A stretch of DNA of 64,000 nt from a virus, in IMG/VR virus record IMGVR_UViG_3300037247_001116, positions 1 through 64,000 of that record. One strand, 5' to 3'. Position numbers and translations under genes: made by a program. The notes beneath the pieces are model-generated. The model was not told the DNA's origin, did no database searches, and was given only the letters and a program-made list of their open reading frames with translations. Shown piece by piece: positions 8,438 through 15,603 of this stretch. Positions within the stretch are counted from its first letter, which is position 1. Every line of letters starts with the position of its first letter.

Positions 8438-8707
8438 TTAAATTTTGCAAATTGCTTGTTCAAGCAACTTGATCAATCCTTTTGCTTCATCTTTTGTGAT
8501 TGAACTAATACTATGAACATTTATCCATGTTTTGTTCGCATCAGCATTTGGATTAGTGTTCTTATTTGCTGGCTGAATCCTCAACTTCTTTTCGCCACCA
8601 TTATACTGATAAGCAATAACATTAAGGTATCTTTCCCCTCTTTCTTTTCCAACATTAACACCCTTCTTAAATAACTCTACATTTAACTTTGGGTCAAATT
8701 CACTCAT
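8438..8707 (-). CDS. hypothetical protein, possibly PC4-like
   Basis: 89 aa. The order RYLNVIAYQY, GGEKKLRIQP, then a C-terminal helix (KDEAKGLIKLLEQAI) recalls the small beta-sheet-plus-helix ssDNA-binding fold of PC4/YdbC proteins. This is a weak pattern judgement. The gene lies in the replication operon. Confidence 0.45.
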   Translation of the reverse strand: MSEFDPKLNVELFKKGVNVGKERGERYLNVIAYQYNGGEKKLRIQPANKNTNPNADANKTWINVHSISSITKDEAKGLIKLLEQAICKI

Positions 8708-8727
8708 GATTTATTTCTCCTTTAATT

Positions 8728-8845
8728 TTATTCATTAATATATTCAATTTCGCATTGAAGCGCGGCTAAGGCATTATCGACTTCATCTTCACAAACATCA
8801 TAGTGTCCTAAACAAATTAGTTTTTAAATAAACATATGTTTTCAT
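8728..8845 (-). pseudogene. small gene interrupted by a +1 shift in an A5 run
   Basis: A good ribosome site (AAAAGGAG, then ATG at 8845) starts a frame that stops after 15 codons. Removing one A from the AAAAA run near 8821-8825 joins it to a downstream frame, giving 38 aa that begin MKTYVYLKLICLGHYDV and end at 8728. The downstream part has a coding look (EDEVDNALAALQCE) but no start of its own. Either a real frameshift or a homopolymer sequencing error. Confidence 0.55.
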
Positions 8846-8846
8846 C

Positions 8847-9113
8847 CTAATTCTCCTTTTTAAGTTTTGCCCAATGGCTCAATGGCACTATTAATTTCAT
8901 TTCCCCACCCAATAATAATCTCGAACCATAATTTAAAGCATCACTTCTGCTTATTGAATAAATATTTTTCTTAGTTTCATAAATAATCAAATCAATAGAA
9001 AATATGTTTAATTCATCTAAATTAATAGTCCAGGCTCCGCCTTGCACCATTTTTAATTTAGCAGATTCCTTTTCGTATTTTTTATAAACTCTATTTTTAA
9101 TAGTGCCAAGCAT
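8847..9113 (-). CDS. hypothetical protein, 88 aa
   Basis: Unknown. Basic N-terminal helix, then a mostly beta region (FSIDLIIYE...KLIVPLSHW). No motif recognised. It lies between a small membrane protein and the interrupted 38-aa gene. Confidence 0.5.
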   Translation of the reverse strand: MLGTIKNRVYKKYEKESAKLKMVQGGAWTINLDELNIFSIDLIIYETKKNIYSISRSDALNYGSRLLLGGEMKLIVPLSHWAKLKKEN

Positions 9114-9115
9114 AT

Positions 9116-9226
9116 TTATTCCTTTTCATATTGATCACACACATAACAAAACAAAAACCCAGCAAGCCATCCAAAAGTAACAGGACAACTATTTAAAAAC
9201 CAAAATATTAACCATAAAATAGTCAT
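9116..9226 (-). CDS. tiny membrane protein, 36 aa
   Basis: Almost entirely one hydrophobic span (ILWLIFWFL...FGWLAGFLFCYV). Its ATG overlaps the TAA of the upstream gene (TAATG), which argues for real coupled translation. Function unknown. Confidence 0.5.
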   Translation of the reverse strand: MTILWLIFWFLNSCPVTFGWLAGFLFCYVCDQYEKE

Positions 9227-9483
9227 TAGGCTTCCCCATTAGCATTAAGAGCTTCATCTTCCCTTTTATCTAAATGTAATCTTTTGAATTCTTCTCCTGA
9301 ATGAATAACTCCATAAACAGCATTGTGTAAATTTGAATATTTTCGTTCTCTAGTTGACATATACGCTTTCATTAATTGATAAACTAGAAATTCAAGATCG
9401 CCTTTTGTAGCAATTTTAGTTGTTAAAATTTTATCGGTTAATTCTTTGTATATCTTTTTTGATGATTCTACTATATGTGGCAT
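9226..9483 (-). CDS. conserved phage protein (DUF6899-like)
   Basis: 85 aa. The opening MPHI, the block KGDLEFLVYQLMKAY, YSNLHNAVYGVI and the charged end NANGE match by eye the widespread phage family with GELNYVITRL and LNxVIGVLE. No known activity. It sits beside the 5' nuclease. Confidence 0.55.
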   Translation of the reverse strand: MPHIVESSKKIYKELTDKILTTKIATKGDLEFLVYQLMKAYMSTRERKYSNLHNAVYGVIHSGEEFKRLHLDKREDEALNANGEA

Positions 9484-9494
9484 TTTTAGCCTCC

Positions 9495-10559
9495 TTATAC
9501 TTTCACCTTTGTTTTCTTCTTAGGTTTATGTTTATCGAGTTCGTCTTTTAATTTTTTGTAGTTCGCGTTCTTTTCATATAATTGTTCGGTAGTTTTTTTA
9601 GATCTTTTCTCAATCACTGACATCTCTTTTGAATAATATCTTACAAGCGATTCTTTAAATGTTCTTATCCCTTTTGTTTCATAAATTTTATCGAAAGCTT
9701 TTGCCAAACTATTTTGAAAGGGTAATTCTTCGTAGCAAGTCGTATTACCCCATTCTAAATTTTTTAAACCTTCGATAATTGGATGTTCCAACCAATCAGG
9801 CATGTTGAGCATATCAATAATAAATTTTCTTATCTCAACATCTTTAACTGTGTCATTCTTTTTATCAACCAAAATATTATCTGATACATCACCTGTACGA
9901 ACTTTCTTAGAAATAATTTTGAGTGGTTCATTCTCAACAACATAGAATCCCTTTTTTGCTTTATTGGTAGGACTCTTTAATTTCGGATTAAAAATCTTTA
10001 AATTCTCAAAATAATATAATTGATGTAAGTCTTGATCTGTAGCCACCAAAATAACTTCATGGTCTGGAAATACTTTAGGAGCCAATGCCATTACATCATC
10101 GGCTTCAAAGCCGTACTCTATGGCATAATCTAAATCATAGTCCTCAATTTTTAAATCGTCACCTTGTTTTGTTAAACATAAATCGGCATAATTAACCGCT
10201 TTATTAAATTGAATAAAATTCCAGTTTGTTGATTCTTGTAATCGTTCTTCTAATCCGTTAATATCAGCATATTGTTTATCCCAATCGATCTCTTCATGAG
10301 ATTCACGCCCTGCTTGTCTCTGTGCTTTGTAAGGTAAATAAAACGCCCTTCTCCATGAGTTTCTTCCGTCCTTTGCAAATAGGATCTTATCATCTTTGTC
10401 TATGCCTATTTTCTTTAACACGCTATAAACAGTGTTTAAATAGTTATAAGACGCGGGTAAAACAAAAGAGCCATCAGTTTTTAATTTAAGCTGATTCGCC
10501 CACGCATAGATACTCTGATGGGTCAAGAATCCGCAGTCGAAGATACATAGCTTTTTCAT
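9495..10559 (-). CDS. 5'-3' exonuclease / flap nuclease (FEN/PIN fold)
   Basis: 354 aa; removes RNA primers and 5' flaps during lagging-strand synthesis. Seen: CIFDCG near the N-terminus (Asp8), FAKDGRNSWRR...YKAQR as in T4 RNase H and T5 nuclease, the metal site EADDVMALAP, VATDQDLHQLY, and TGDVSDNI before the helix-three-turn-helix. I start at 10559, where the ATG overlaps the TGA of the upstream gene; the frame is open further but that part duplicates the neighbour's codons. The C-terminus ends in a lysine-rich tail. Confidence 0.82.
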   Translation of the reverse strand: MKKLCIFDCGFLTHQSIYAWANQLKLKTDGSFVLPASYNYLNTVYSVLKKIGIDKDDKILFAKDGRNSWRRAFYLPYKAQRQAGRESHEEIDWDKQYADINGLEERLQESTNWNFIQFNKAVNYADLCLTKQGDDLKIEDYDLDYAIEYGFEADDVMALAPKVFPDHEVILVATDQDLHQLYYFENLKIFNPKLKSPTNKAKKGFYVVENEPLKIISKKVRTGDVSDNILVDKKNDTVKDVEIRKFIIDMLNMPDWLEHPIIEGLKNLEWGNTTCYEELPFQNSLAKAFDKIYETKGIRTFKESLVRYYSKEMSVIEKRSKKTTEQLYEKNANYKKLKDELDKHKPKKKTKVKV

Positions 10560-10909
10560 AAAAATTTTTCCAAATATTTTAATGGTTCTTTTTCTAAGAC
10601 CATTTGTTGAAGATGATCTTTCCATGTTTCTTTTATAATAAATCCATCTTTATTACAAACACATGTGTATTTTTCATCTGTTAATGGATCTGTAACAGAA
10701 TGTAAGCCGTCGCAAACTCTACATACTCTTTTTTCTTCTCCAAAAATTGCTTTTGCAAAATCATGAGAGAAAATAATAGGAGAAGCCCAATAATATTTAA
10801 GTATATTATCACTTTGTTCTCTACACATTGGATAATGAAAATCTGAATTTTTATATCCATTCTTCTCGGCTTTTTTAATCGCTTTATATAATATTTCTTT
10901 ATCACTCAT
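10556..10909 (-). CDS. hypothetical protein with CxxC motifs
   Basis: 117 aa. The centre has HDFAKAIFGEE followed by CRVCDG and CVCN, a possible single zinc site. Similar small proteins with a phrase like DFAKAFWGE are common in phages, function unknown. It overlaps the 5' nuclease start by 4 nt. Confidence 0.5.
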   Translation of the reverse strand: MSDKEILYKAIKKAEKNGYKNSDFHYPMCREQSDNILKYYWASPIIFSHDFAKAIFGEEKRVCRVCDGLHSVTDPLTDEKYTCVCNKDGFIIKETWKDHLQQMVLEKEPLKYLEKFL

Positions 10910-11115
10910 TAATATTCCTCTTCAATAATTGCTTCTTCATCATTGTCTAAAAATTCCGAAATAAGTTCATGAAGATATGTATAACGGTATGTTTTTATTA
11001 CTTCTTCACCCAAGACATCTTCGACGACTTCGATGTACTTTTCGTCAATTTCGATAATTTCTTTATCATAGAGACACCACAAATCATCACTGTTATAATT
11101 AATCTTGACTTTCAT
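10909..11115 (-). CDS. acidic hypothetical protein, 68 aa
   Basis: Very acidic, ending EEAIIEEEY. Highly acidic small phage proteins sometimes mimic DNA, but nothing here proves that. It is packed without gap between its neighbours. Confidence 0.5.
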   Translation of the reverse strand: MKVKINYNSDDLWCLYDKEIIEIDEKYIEVVEDVLGEEVIKTYRYTYLHELISEFLDNDEEAIIEEEY

Positions 11116-11462
11116 TTCTTCCCCTTCCGTAGTTCTTCGTGAGCATAACCTTGAACATTAAATAAAAGCGCCATCAATGCTTCCTTTTTAGTTATTTCTT
11201 TTCCAGTTTTTTTGTCTACTCTTTTATATCCTCTATGCAAAGCCCACACATCAAAAAAATGACGAAACATAGACTTCATATAAACTGCCTGTGTCATACC
11301 TTTTTGCCAATTGTCCGAATCCCTCAATTTCCCATCTGCCTGTTTTCTATGAACCGTCATATAATCACCAAACGCTTCTAAAACTGGATAACTTAAAAAC
11401 CCATCATAGTCATTCTTTCCTTCGTCTGAATCTCTAGTAGCACCTGAAGCAAACTTACGCAT
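11112..11462 (-). CDS. dATP/dGTP diphosphohydrolase-type domain protein (DUF5664)
   Basis: 116 aa. RKFASGATRDSDEGKNDYDGFLS, with GYAHEELRKG at the end and HRKQADGKLRDSDNWQKG in the middle, is the signature of the phage family annotated DUF5664 or dATP/dGTP diphosphohydrolase N-terminal domain. It presumably acts on nucleotide pools. It is next to a nucleoside deoxyribosyltransferase-like gene, which supports nucleotide metabolism. The enzyme activity of this exact family is not something the sequence proves. Confidence 0.7.
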   Translation of the reverse strand: MRKFASGATRDSDEGKNDYDGFLSYPVLEAFGDYMTVHRKQADGKLRDSDNWQKGMTQAVYMKSMFRHFFDVWALHRGYKRVDKKTGKEITKKEALMALLFNVQGYAHEELRKGKK

Positions 11463-11476
11463 TTTCCTTCCCTTCT

Positions 11477-12082
11477 TTAAATAGCTGTTATTCTTCTTTT
11501 TAATTTATATTTTTTATCTAAGAATTCGAGCAATTCTGTTTGTGTTTTAAATACAACCCCTTGTTCATGTCCGCTATCTAAAATGAAATATAAAATGCTT
11601 TTATTAATTTTAGATTTAGGCACAGAAGTGACCAAATAAACTGGAATTCCTCTATACCAGGCGATTACTAATTCAGCAATAGTACCGCCGAGTTTATCAC
11701 CATCTTCTAAATTCATAATTAAAAAGTTACTGTGTTCAACATAATCCACATCACCAAAAATCCTTACTGCCTGTGGTTCTTTAGTATCAGGATCTTCTTG
11801 GAGATACGACACTCCTCTCCAAATTTTTCTCATGTACTTTAAAAATAATTCCCAATTTCCAGAAAGTTGCCAGCCGTTTAACTTTTCCATTAATTCTTCC
11901 GTTGGCATTCCTACTTTCTTGATCTCTTCTCTTGTTGGGTTAAAAGCATAGACTCCTCTTGCTAGAAGTTCTGGTTCCAATTTATCTCTCCAACCCCTTC
12001 CTTCATCTTTCTTAGCGGGGTCTTCCATCGACCCAATTAGATATGTCTTAAAAAGACAATTGACTATTGATGTTTTTTCCAT
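11477..12082 (-). CDS. nucleoside 2-deoxyribosyltransferase-like protein
   Basis: 201 aa. YLIGSMEDPA near the start, GWRDKL, FNPTREE, then DYVEHSNFLIMNLE and GGTIAELVIAWYRGIPVYLVT follow the order of the NDT fold: nucleotide loop, Asp-rich strand, and G-T-x-x-E-L helix with the catalytic Glu. Such enzymes exchange or remove the base of deoxynucleosides or dNMPs. With the DUF5664 gene it may shape the phage dNTP pool, perhaps for a modified base. TIR-like NAD-cleaving relatives share the fold. Confidence 0.65.
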   Translation of the reverse strand: MEKTSIVNCLFKTYLIGSMEDPAKKDEGRGWRDKLEPELLARGVYAFNPTREEIKKVGMPTEELMEKLNGWQLSGNWELFLKYMRKIWRGVSYLQEDPDTKEPQAVRIFGDVDYVEHSNFLIMNLEDGDKLGGTIAELVIAWYRGIPVYLVTSVPKSKINKSILYFILDSGHEQGVVFKTQTELLEFLDKKYKLKRRITAI

Positions 12083-12094
12083 ATTATTTCTCCT

Positions 12095-12662
12095 TTAAAT
12101 TATGCCAATTCTTTTTAGAATCAACTTATCGAACACTTCTATGTTTATGGTTTTATATAATCTTTTAAACTTTTTAAATTTGATTCTTGCATCATCTCTC
12201 CAATACCCCTTTATTTCAATCCATAAATCAAATTCAGGAAGATAAAAATCAGGAGTATATGTTGTGTTTCCTAATTCAAAAGTTTTTGATTCATAAACCC
12301 ATTCAATTCCTGATAAGTCACACCATTTAGCAAAATTTAATTCCCAAGAACTACGCATCCTAATGTTTTTATAAGTTCCCCAAATTCCATGTGTGGGAGG
12401 CTTTCCGTATCTACAACTATTTTTGCCTGAAAATAATTTCTCCGAACATTTTTTACAATAAGTGGCTGTGTATAGTTTTAATATTTTCCCACAATCTTTA
12501 CAATATCGTATTTTAAGAGTCCGACCGTCTTTATAACCACTATTTAATTTGCCTTTTTTACTACAAGCTTTGCATTTGGTTGATCTATAATCTATTTTTT
12601 TAAAACAACCCCCCGCATTTTTTCTCTATTAAACTTCTCCCGTCAATATATCCTGGTAACAT
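12095..12662 (-). pseudogene. homing endonuclease (zinc ribbon + NUMOD3 + VSR-like) broken by a G-run frameshift
   Basis: AAGGTG and an ATG at 12662 start MLPGYIDGRSLIEKKCGG; the frame then ends. Deleting one G from the GGGGGG run near 12609-12614 joins it to a frame that runs on as CFKKIDYRSTKCKAC, further Cys pairs (CKDC, CKKC), a NUMOD3-like FSGKNSCRYGKPPTHG, and a VSR/PD-(D/E)xK domain (TPDFYLPEFDLWIEIKGYW). Corrected length is 188 aa. Only the last 87 residues have an in-frame ATG. Inactivated mobile nuclease or homopolymer error. Confidence 0.75.
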
Positions 12663-12671
12663 AATAACACC

Positions 12672-12836
12672 TTATTTTAAAACTAACTTACAGACCTCTC
12701 TTTTAGTGTCGGTTAATTTATGCCCCATCAAACGCGGTACATCAACAGCCCACGCAATTCCTGATTGTCCTTTGATAATAACATCTTGTTCATCTTTGTA
12801 CAATTTCAAATACTCTTTCAATTCTTTAACTTTCAT
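12672..12836 (-). CDS. small conserved-type phage protein, 54 aa
   Basis: MKVKELKEYLKLYKDEQDVII is the common start of small phage proteins with an amphipathic helix followed by beta strands; function unknown. GGAAGAATAA precedes the ATG, which overlaps the end of the previous gene by 11 nt. Confidence 0.6.
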   Translation of the reverse strand: MKVKELKEYLKLYKDEQDVIIKGQSGIAWAVDVPRLMGHKLTDTKREVCKLVLK

Positions 12837-12978
12837 TTATTCTTCCTTCCATAATTTTATCATTTATAAAATTAGTTAATTCTTCAATCTGTTTTGTATA
12901 ATCACCAGCCCATAAAGCAAAATCATCGCGTTCTTTATTTAAAAACCTGTAAATTTCCATTGATGATATTTTATCCAT
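12826..12978 (-). CDS. small helical protein, 50 aa
   Basis: First gene after the promoter at 13062-13090. AAAGGAG lies 5 nt before the ATG. No motif recognised; helical and acidic. Its ribosome site can pair with the TTCTCC just upstream on the transcript, so its translation is the likely target of the leader RNA. Confidence 0.6.
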   Translation of the reverse strand: MDKISSMEIYRFLNKERDDFALWAGDYTKQIEELTNFINDKIMEGRINES

Positions 12979-12980
12979 GT

Positions 12981-13055
12981 TTCTCCTTTAATGGAGAAGT
13001 GGGCAAGGCGCGCTTTCCGAGTTGCAAGGATGCATCCAGGCAATACCCACTTCAT
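12981..13055 (-). promoter_or_regulatory. structured 5' leader with riboswitch-like architecture
   Basis: On the minus-strand transcript a perfect 8 bp stem (GAAGTGGG/CCCACTTC, 13053-13046 with 13003-12996) closes a 42-nt domain that starts about 2 nt after the predicted start site. Directly after it TTCTCC can pair with GGAGAA of the ribosome site (12986-12981 with 12998-12993), which shares CTTC with the closing stem, so the two helices exclude each other. I recognise no known riboswitch class. Confidence 0.5.
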
Positions 13056-13061
13056 ATTTCA

Positions 13062-13090
13062 AGTATAGCATAAATTTAAGTTTGTGTCAA
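13062..13090 (-). promoter_or_regulatory. strong sigma70-type promoter
   Basis: -35 TTGACA at 13090-13085, 17 bp spacer, extended -10 TGcTATACT with hexamer at 13067-13062. Predicted start near 13055. The -35 box begins right after the stop codon of the upstream gene. It drives the structured leader and the 12.98-kb gene leftward. Confidence 0.85.
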
Positions 13091-13291
13091 CTATTCTATC
13101 TCATGATTCCATAAATCCATATTTGTTATACCAAGCAATGCTTCCGATCCATCTTGATAAGTAAAATCGGATTTGAAAAATCCTTTATTAAATTTCTTTT
13201 TGCCTTTTTCTTCGGCTTCTTCTAAAGAATCAGCATTAACAAAAACACTTACAATCGCATTTATTCGTTTTGTAACTTCATATTCTGCCAT
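13091..13291 (-). CDS. hypothetical protein, 66 aa
   Basis: EVTKRINAIVSVFVNADSLEEAEEKGKKK has the form of small phage proteins with a beta-hairpin followed by an A-x-x-E-A helix. Function unknown. It is the last gene before the 13.06-kb promoter. Confidence 0.55.
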   Translation of the reverse strand: MAEYEVTKRINAIVSVFVNADSLEEAEEKGKKKFNKGFFKSDFTYQDGSEALLGITNMDLWNHEIE

Positions 13292-13305
13292 GATTTATTT
13301 CTCCT

Positions 13306-13884
13306 TTATTCCTTCGCTCTTAATAAATTAATAATCTTTTTAGATGATTTTGTATCTACAGAATCGCTAATTTTTCCCATAACATCATCTAATGCTTTTT
13401 GATAAATTTTCTTTTCATCATCATTATATTTATCACCATTGCTTCTAACATACCTTTTAGCACTTCCGATGCCTCTTACAAGATCCCTAGCAACCCTGCC
13501 AGTACCCCTTAGAACGCTAAAGAATGCCCCTACAACCCATCCAAAGCCACTTAATGATAGTACGATCATAATAATAATACCCCAAAACATATAGCCCTTG
13601 GCATTAAGGATGAACTGAGAGATTTTTTCACGCAATTTTAGCTTGCGTTCTTCTTGATTAAATGTTTTTTCATACGAATAATAATTTGATCCACATTTTG
13701 TGACTCTTCCCACATCATCAAGAGTTATTTCTCCTTTACAAGAGATTTTACGTTCTGCTTTACTGACTGATTGTGGAACTTTTGAAACAGTGTTTTTAAA
13801 TGGCTGGGATGCAATCTTTAAAAGACTACAACCAGAAGTCATAAAAACGATTAACAATGTTAATATTACATTTTTCTTATTCAT
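13306..13884 (-). CDS. predicted lipoprotein with an internal membrane span
   Basis: 192 aa. N-terminal signal with LIVFMTSGC (lipobox Cys at about residue 19), a Lys-rich region with a Cys pair (about 49 and 64), then a strong hydrophobic stretch (MFWGIIIMIVLSLSGFGWVVGAFF, about residues 98-122) and a charged helical tail. The membrane topology suggests an envelope protein; superinfection exclusion, spanin or a lytic role are possible but none is shown. Confidence 0.6.
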   Translation of the reverse strand: MNKKNVILTLLIVFMTSGCSLLKIASQPFKNTVSKVPQSVSKAERKISCKGEITLDDVGRVTKCGSNYYSYEKTFNQEERKLKLREKISQFILNAKGYMFWGIIIMIVLSLSGFGWVVGAFFSVLRGTGRVARDLVRGIGSAKRYVRSNGDKYNDDEKKIYQKALDDVMGKISDSVDTKSSKKIINLLRAKE

Positions 13885-14017
13885 CTTTTTTCTCCTTTTT
13901 TACAAAGCTATTTCTCCACACGCAATTGCATTTTCTGTCGTTTTCGCGTATTAACCATAGTGCATGACCTGGCGTACATGCTTCCCATATATCGTTGACT
14001 ATATTAGATTTTTCCAT
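13877..14017 (-). CDS. small Cys/Trp-containing protein, 46 aa
   Basis: The motif CTPGHALWLIREND with a later CNC and W recalls zinc-ribbon-like small proteins. Two adjacent ATG codons follow AAGGAC; the second (14017) has the better spacing. Its end overlaps the lipoprotein start by 8 nt. Confidence 0.5.
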   Translation of the reverse strand: MEKSNIVNDIWEACTPGHALWLIRENDRKCNCVWRNSFVKKEKKDE

Positions 14018-14282
14018 CATTGTCCTTTGGTTTTATAATTGTGGAACCGTCTTCATCGATATTTAAAATCGTTTTTCCATGCGATGTAATTTCTTTAATT
14101 AATTCCTCTTTGTTTAGTTCAGTATTTCCAGAAGGTTTAATATTTTTTAGTTTCATAAATTCTAAAAATAAAACCTCTGTTTGTTCTGTTGTTAATACCT
14201 TTTTAGAATAATCTTGAATATCCCTTAACACATCATACCATTCAAGAACTGTGTCTATATCTAAATTCCAAAGAGCGTTCAT
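14004..14282 (-). CDS. hypothetical protein, 92 aa
   Basis: Helical acidic protein, not recognised. The frame is open from a TTG at 14309, but AGGA stands 7 nt before the ATG at 14282. That ATG overlaps the TGA of the gene before it. Confidence 0.5.
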   Translation of the reverse strand: MNALWNLDIDTVLEWYDVLRDIQDYSKKVLTTEQTEVLFLEFMKLKNIKPSGNTELNKEELIKEITSHGKTILNIDEDGSTIIKPKDNDGKI

Positions 14283-14419
14283 TTTTCTTTTCCTAATAGA
14301 TGAAGCCAATCTCTTAATTGAATAAATCTTAAATTAAACCACTCATGCCACTTTAGGTTTCTGCTCACAATCCCAAATGCTACTTGCCATTTTCTGTTTA
14401 CTTTAATATAAGTGTTCAT
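14279..14419 (-). CDS. small basic Trp-rich protein, 46 aa
   Basis: Seven Trp or Phe in a basic chain (RKWQVAF, KWHEWFNLRF). Overlaps both neighbours by 4 nt (ATGA junctions), so it is part of a coupled series. Function unknown. Confidence 0.5.
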   Translation of the reverse strand: MNTYIKVNRKWQVAFGIVSRNLKWHEWFNLRFIQLRDWLHLLGKEK

Positions 14420-14553
14420 TTTGTTTTCCAAAATCTAAAAGAATAATCTATAATTAGATTATAATAATAAAATCCGATTTCAAAAATTTTATTCCAATTA
14501 TGAAATCCAAAATATCTATGTTCTTTTCTTAATTTATAAAAATAAATTTTCAT
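14416..14553 (-). CDS. small basic aromatic protein, 45 aa
   Basis: Tyr/Phe/Lys-rich, not recognised. ATGA junctions on both sides. No ribosome site of its own, consistent with translational coupling. Confidence 0.45.
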   Translation of the reverse strand: MKIYFYKLRKEHRYFGFHNWNKIFEIGFYYYNLIIDYSFRFWKTK

Positions 14554-14972
14554 TTGATATATCCTTCTTTTTTCAAGTAGAGCCACATTTCGGCAAGAGC
14601 ATTAGGTAATTTTTGCTCTGCGAATTTGATATATTTGTCTGGATGTTCTTCATCACTTTTTAAATACATACTTATAAAAGATACTTCATAATAATCATCT
14701 AAATGTTGATTTGTAAAATGCCTAATGTTAATATCATATCTTGTATAATTTGGAATAATTATTTTTGGTAACTCTTTCAATATTTCATCAGAAATGGGGG
14801 CAGAATATAAAGCTTTGAATTTCATAAAAGGACTATTTTCTTTCGTATCACAAAAATCAGTAAATTCACCAATACCATCTTTTTGTATTCTATGATAAAA
14901 ATGGGTATTTTGAATAAACCCATTTTCTTTCAATTCTTTAGCCAATTCTAAATCTACACAGAATTCTTTCAT
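14550..14972 (-). CDS. conserved-type phage hypothetical, 140 aa
   Basis: The C-terminal phrase LPNALAEMWLYLKKEGYI and the middle YSAPISDEILKELPKII match by eye a family of phage proteins in which the same two phrases recur; activity unknown. Followed by three coupled small genes. Confidence 0.55.
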   Translation of the reverse strand: MKEFCVDLELAKELKENGFIQNTHFYHRIQKDGIGEFTDFCDTKENSPFMKFKALYSAPISDEILKELPKIIIPNYTRYDINIRHFTNQHLDDYYEVSFISMYLKSDEEHPDKYIKFAEQKLPNALAEMWLYLKKEGYIK

Positions 14973-14976
14973 TTTG

Positions 14977-15168
14977 TTATTCCTCTATATTAAATCTTTT
15001 TATGTCACAATTTTTATAAACATCTTTCCACCAACAAGTCATTTTTGTATCTCTAAATGATTTAGCATCATATTTTGTTTGAAATATCAAACATCCATAT
15101 ATCCCTTTAAATTGCGGGTTAGATTGGATTATTTTACCTTTTTCATCGACTATCGCGTAAACTCTCAT
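14977..15168 (-). CDS. hypothetical protein, 63 aa
   Basis: Beta-rich, basic (VYAIVDEKGKIIQS). Not recognised. It overlaps the upstream gene by 4 nt. Confidence 0.5.
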   Translation of the reverse strand: MRVYAIVDEKGKIIQSNPQFKGIYGCLIFQTKYDAKSFRDTKMTCWWKDVYKNCDIKRFNIEE

Positions 15169-15389
15169 TGCTTGTCCTCTTTTTCGGGAGGAATCACCGC
15201 TATCTTGTATGGTTTGTTGACTTCTTCTACCACATCTTGTGGTTCGGGCTTCAAATATGATGGTAATTGACCGAATGCGCCTAATGTATGTTTTTTCTGT
15301 AACCCCTTGTTACGATTATAGTTATGGATAATGGCACGTTTCTCTTTGCGATTTATAATTGGTTGATCTTCTTTTACATTTCTGTCCAT
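15165..15389 (-). CDS. hypothetical basic protein, 74 aa
   Basis: Basic N-terminal half, proline-rich acidic C-terminal half (PSYLKPEPQDVVEEV). AAGGAG precedes the ATG at 15389 by 6 nt, so the longer frame to 15410 is not used. Function unknown. Confidence 0.55.
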   Translation of the reverse strand: MDRNVKEDQPIINRKEKRAIIHNYNRNKGLQKKHTLGAFGQLPSYLKPEPQDVVEEVNKPYKIAVIPPEKEDKQ

Positions 15390-15399
15390 TATATTCTCC

Positions 15400-15540
15400 T
15401 TATTTTTCAACTATAGAGTAAATTAGTACTAAAACGATCACGACACACATAACTGCTAATAAGAGTTGCGCGCAAGCAATTCCAGCATCATAACTATTTA
15501 TGCCCTGAAATACAGAAATAAATCCGTCTAAAAAATACAT
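15400..15540 (-). CDS. single-span membrane protein, 46 aa
   Basis: Short polar N-terminus, then one strong transmembrane segment (LLLAVMCVVIVLVLIYS). AAAGGAG is 7 nt before the ATG. It is the first gene after the promoter at 15569-15597, so it is expected to be well expressed. Function unknown. Confidence 0.6.
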   Translation of the reverse strand: MYFLDGFISVFQGINSYDAGIACAQLLLAVMCVVIVLVLIYSIVEK

Positions 15541-15568
15541 AATATTCTCCTTTTCTTTTCATATGTAA

Positions 15569-15597
15569 AGTATACCATATTGTTGCTTCTATGTCAA
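15569..15597 (-). promoter_or_regulatory. strong sigma70-type promoter
   Basis: -35 TTGACA (15597-15592), 17 bp spacer, extended -10 TGgTATACT (hexamer 15574-15569), start near 15562. The stretch from the -10 onward (TATACTTTACATATGAAAAG) is identical to that of the plus-strand promoter at 28868-28896. Confidence 0.85.
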
Positions 15598-15603
15598 GTT
15601 TTA

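Noticed and set aside
10909-11115. Acidic 68-aa protein as DNA mimic or anti-restriction factor.
   Set aside because: Acidity alone is not evidence; no Ocr- or Ard-like pattern could be recognised.
12981-13055. Match of the leader to SAH, purine, preQ1 or glutamine riboswitches.
   Set aside because: The conserved cores of these classes, as far as I remember them, are absent; only the general on/off layout is similar.
14004-14309. Longer starts of several minus-strand genes (also 1519, 25255, 50867).
   Set aside because: They begin with TTG codons without ribosome sites, while ATG codons with good sites lie slightly downstream.
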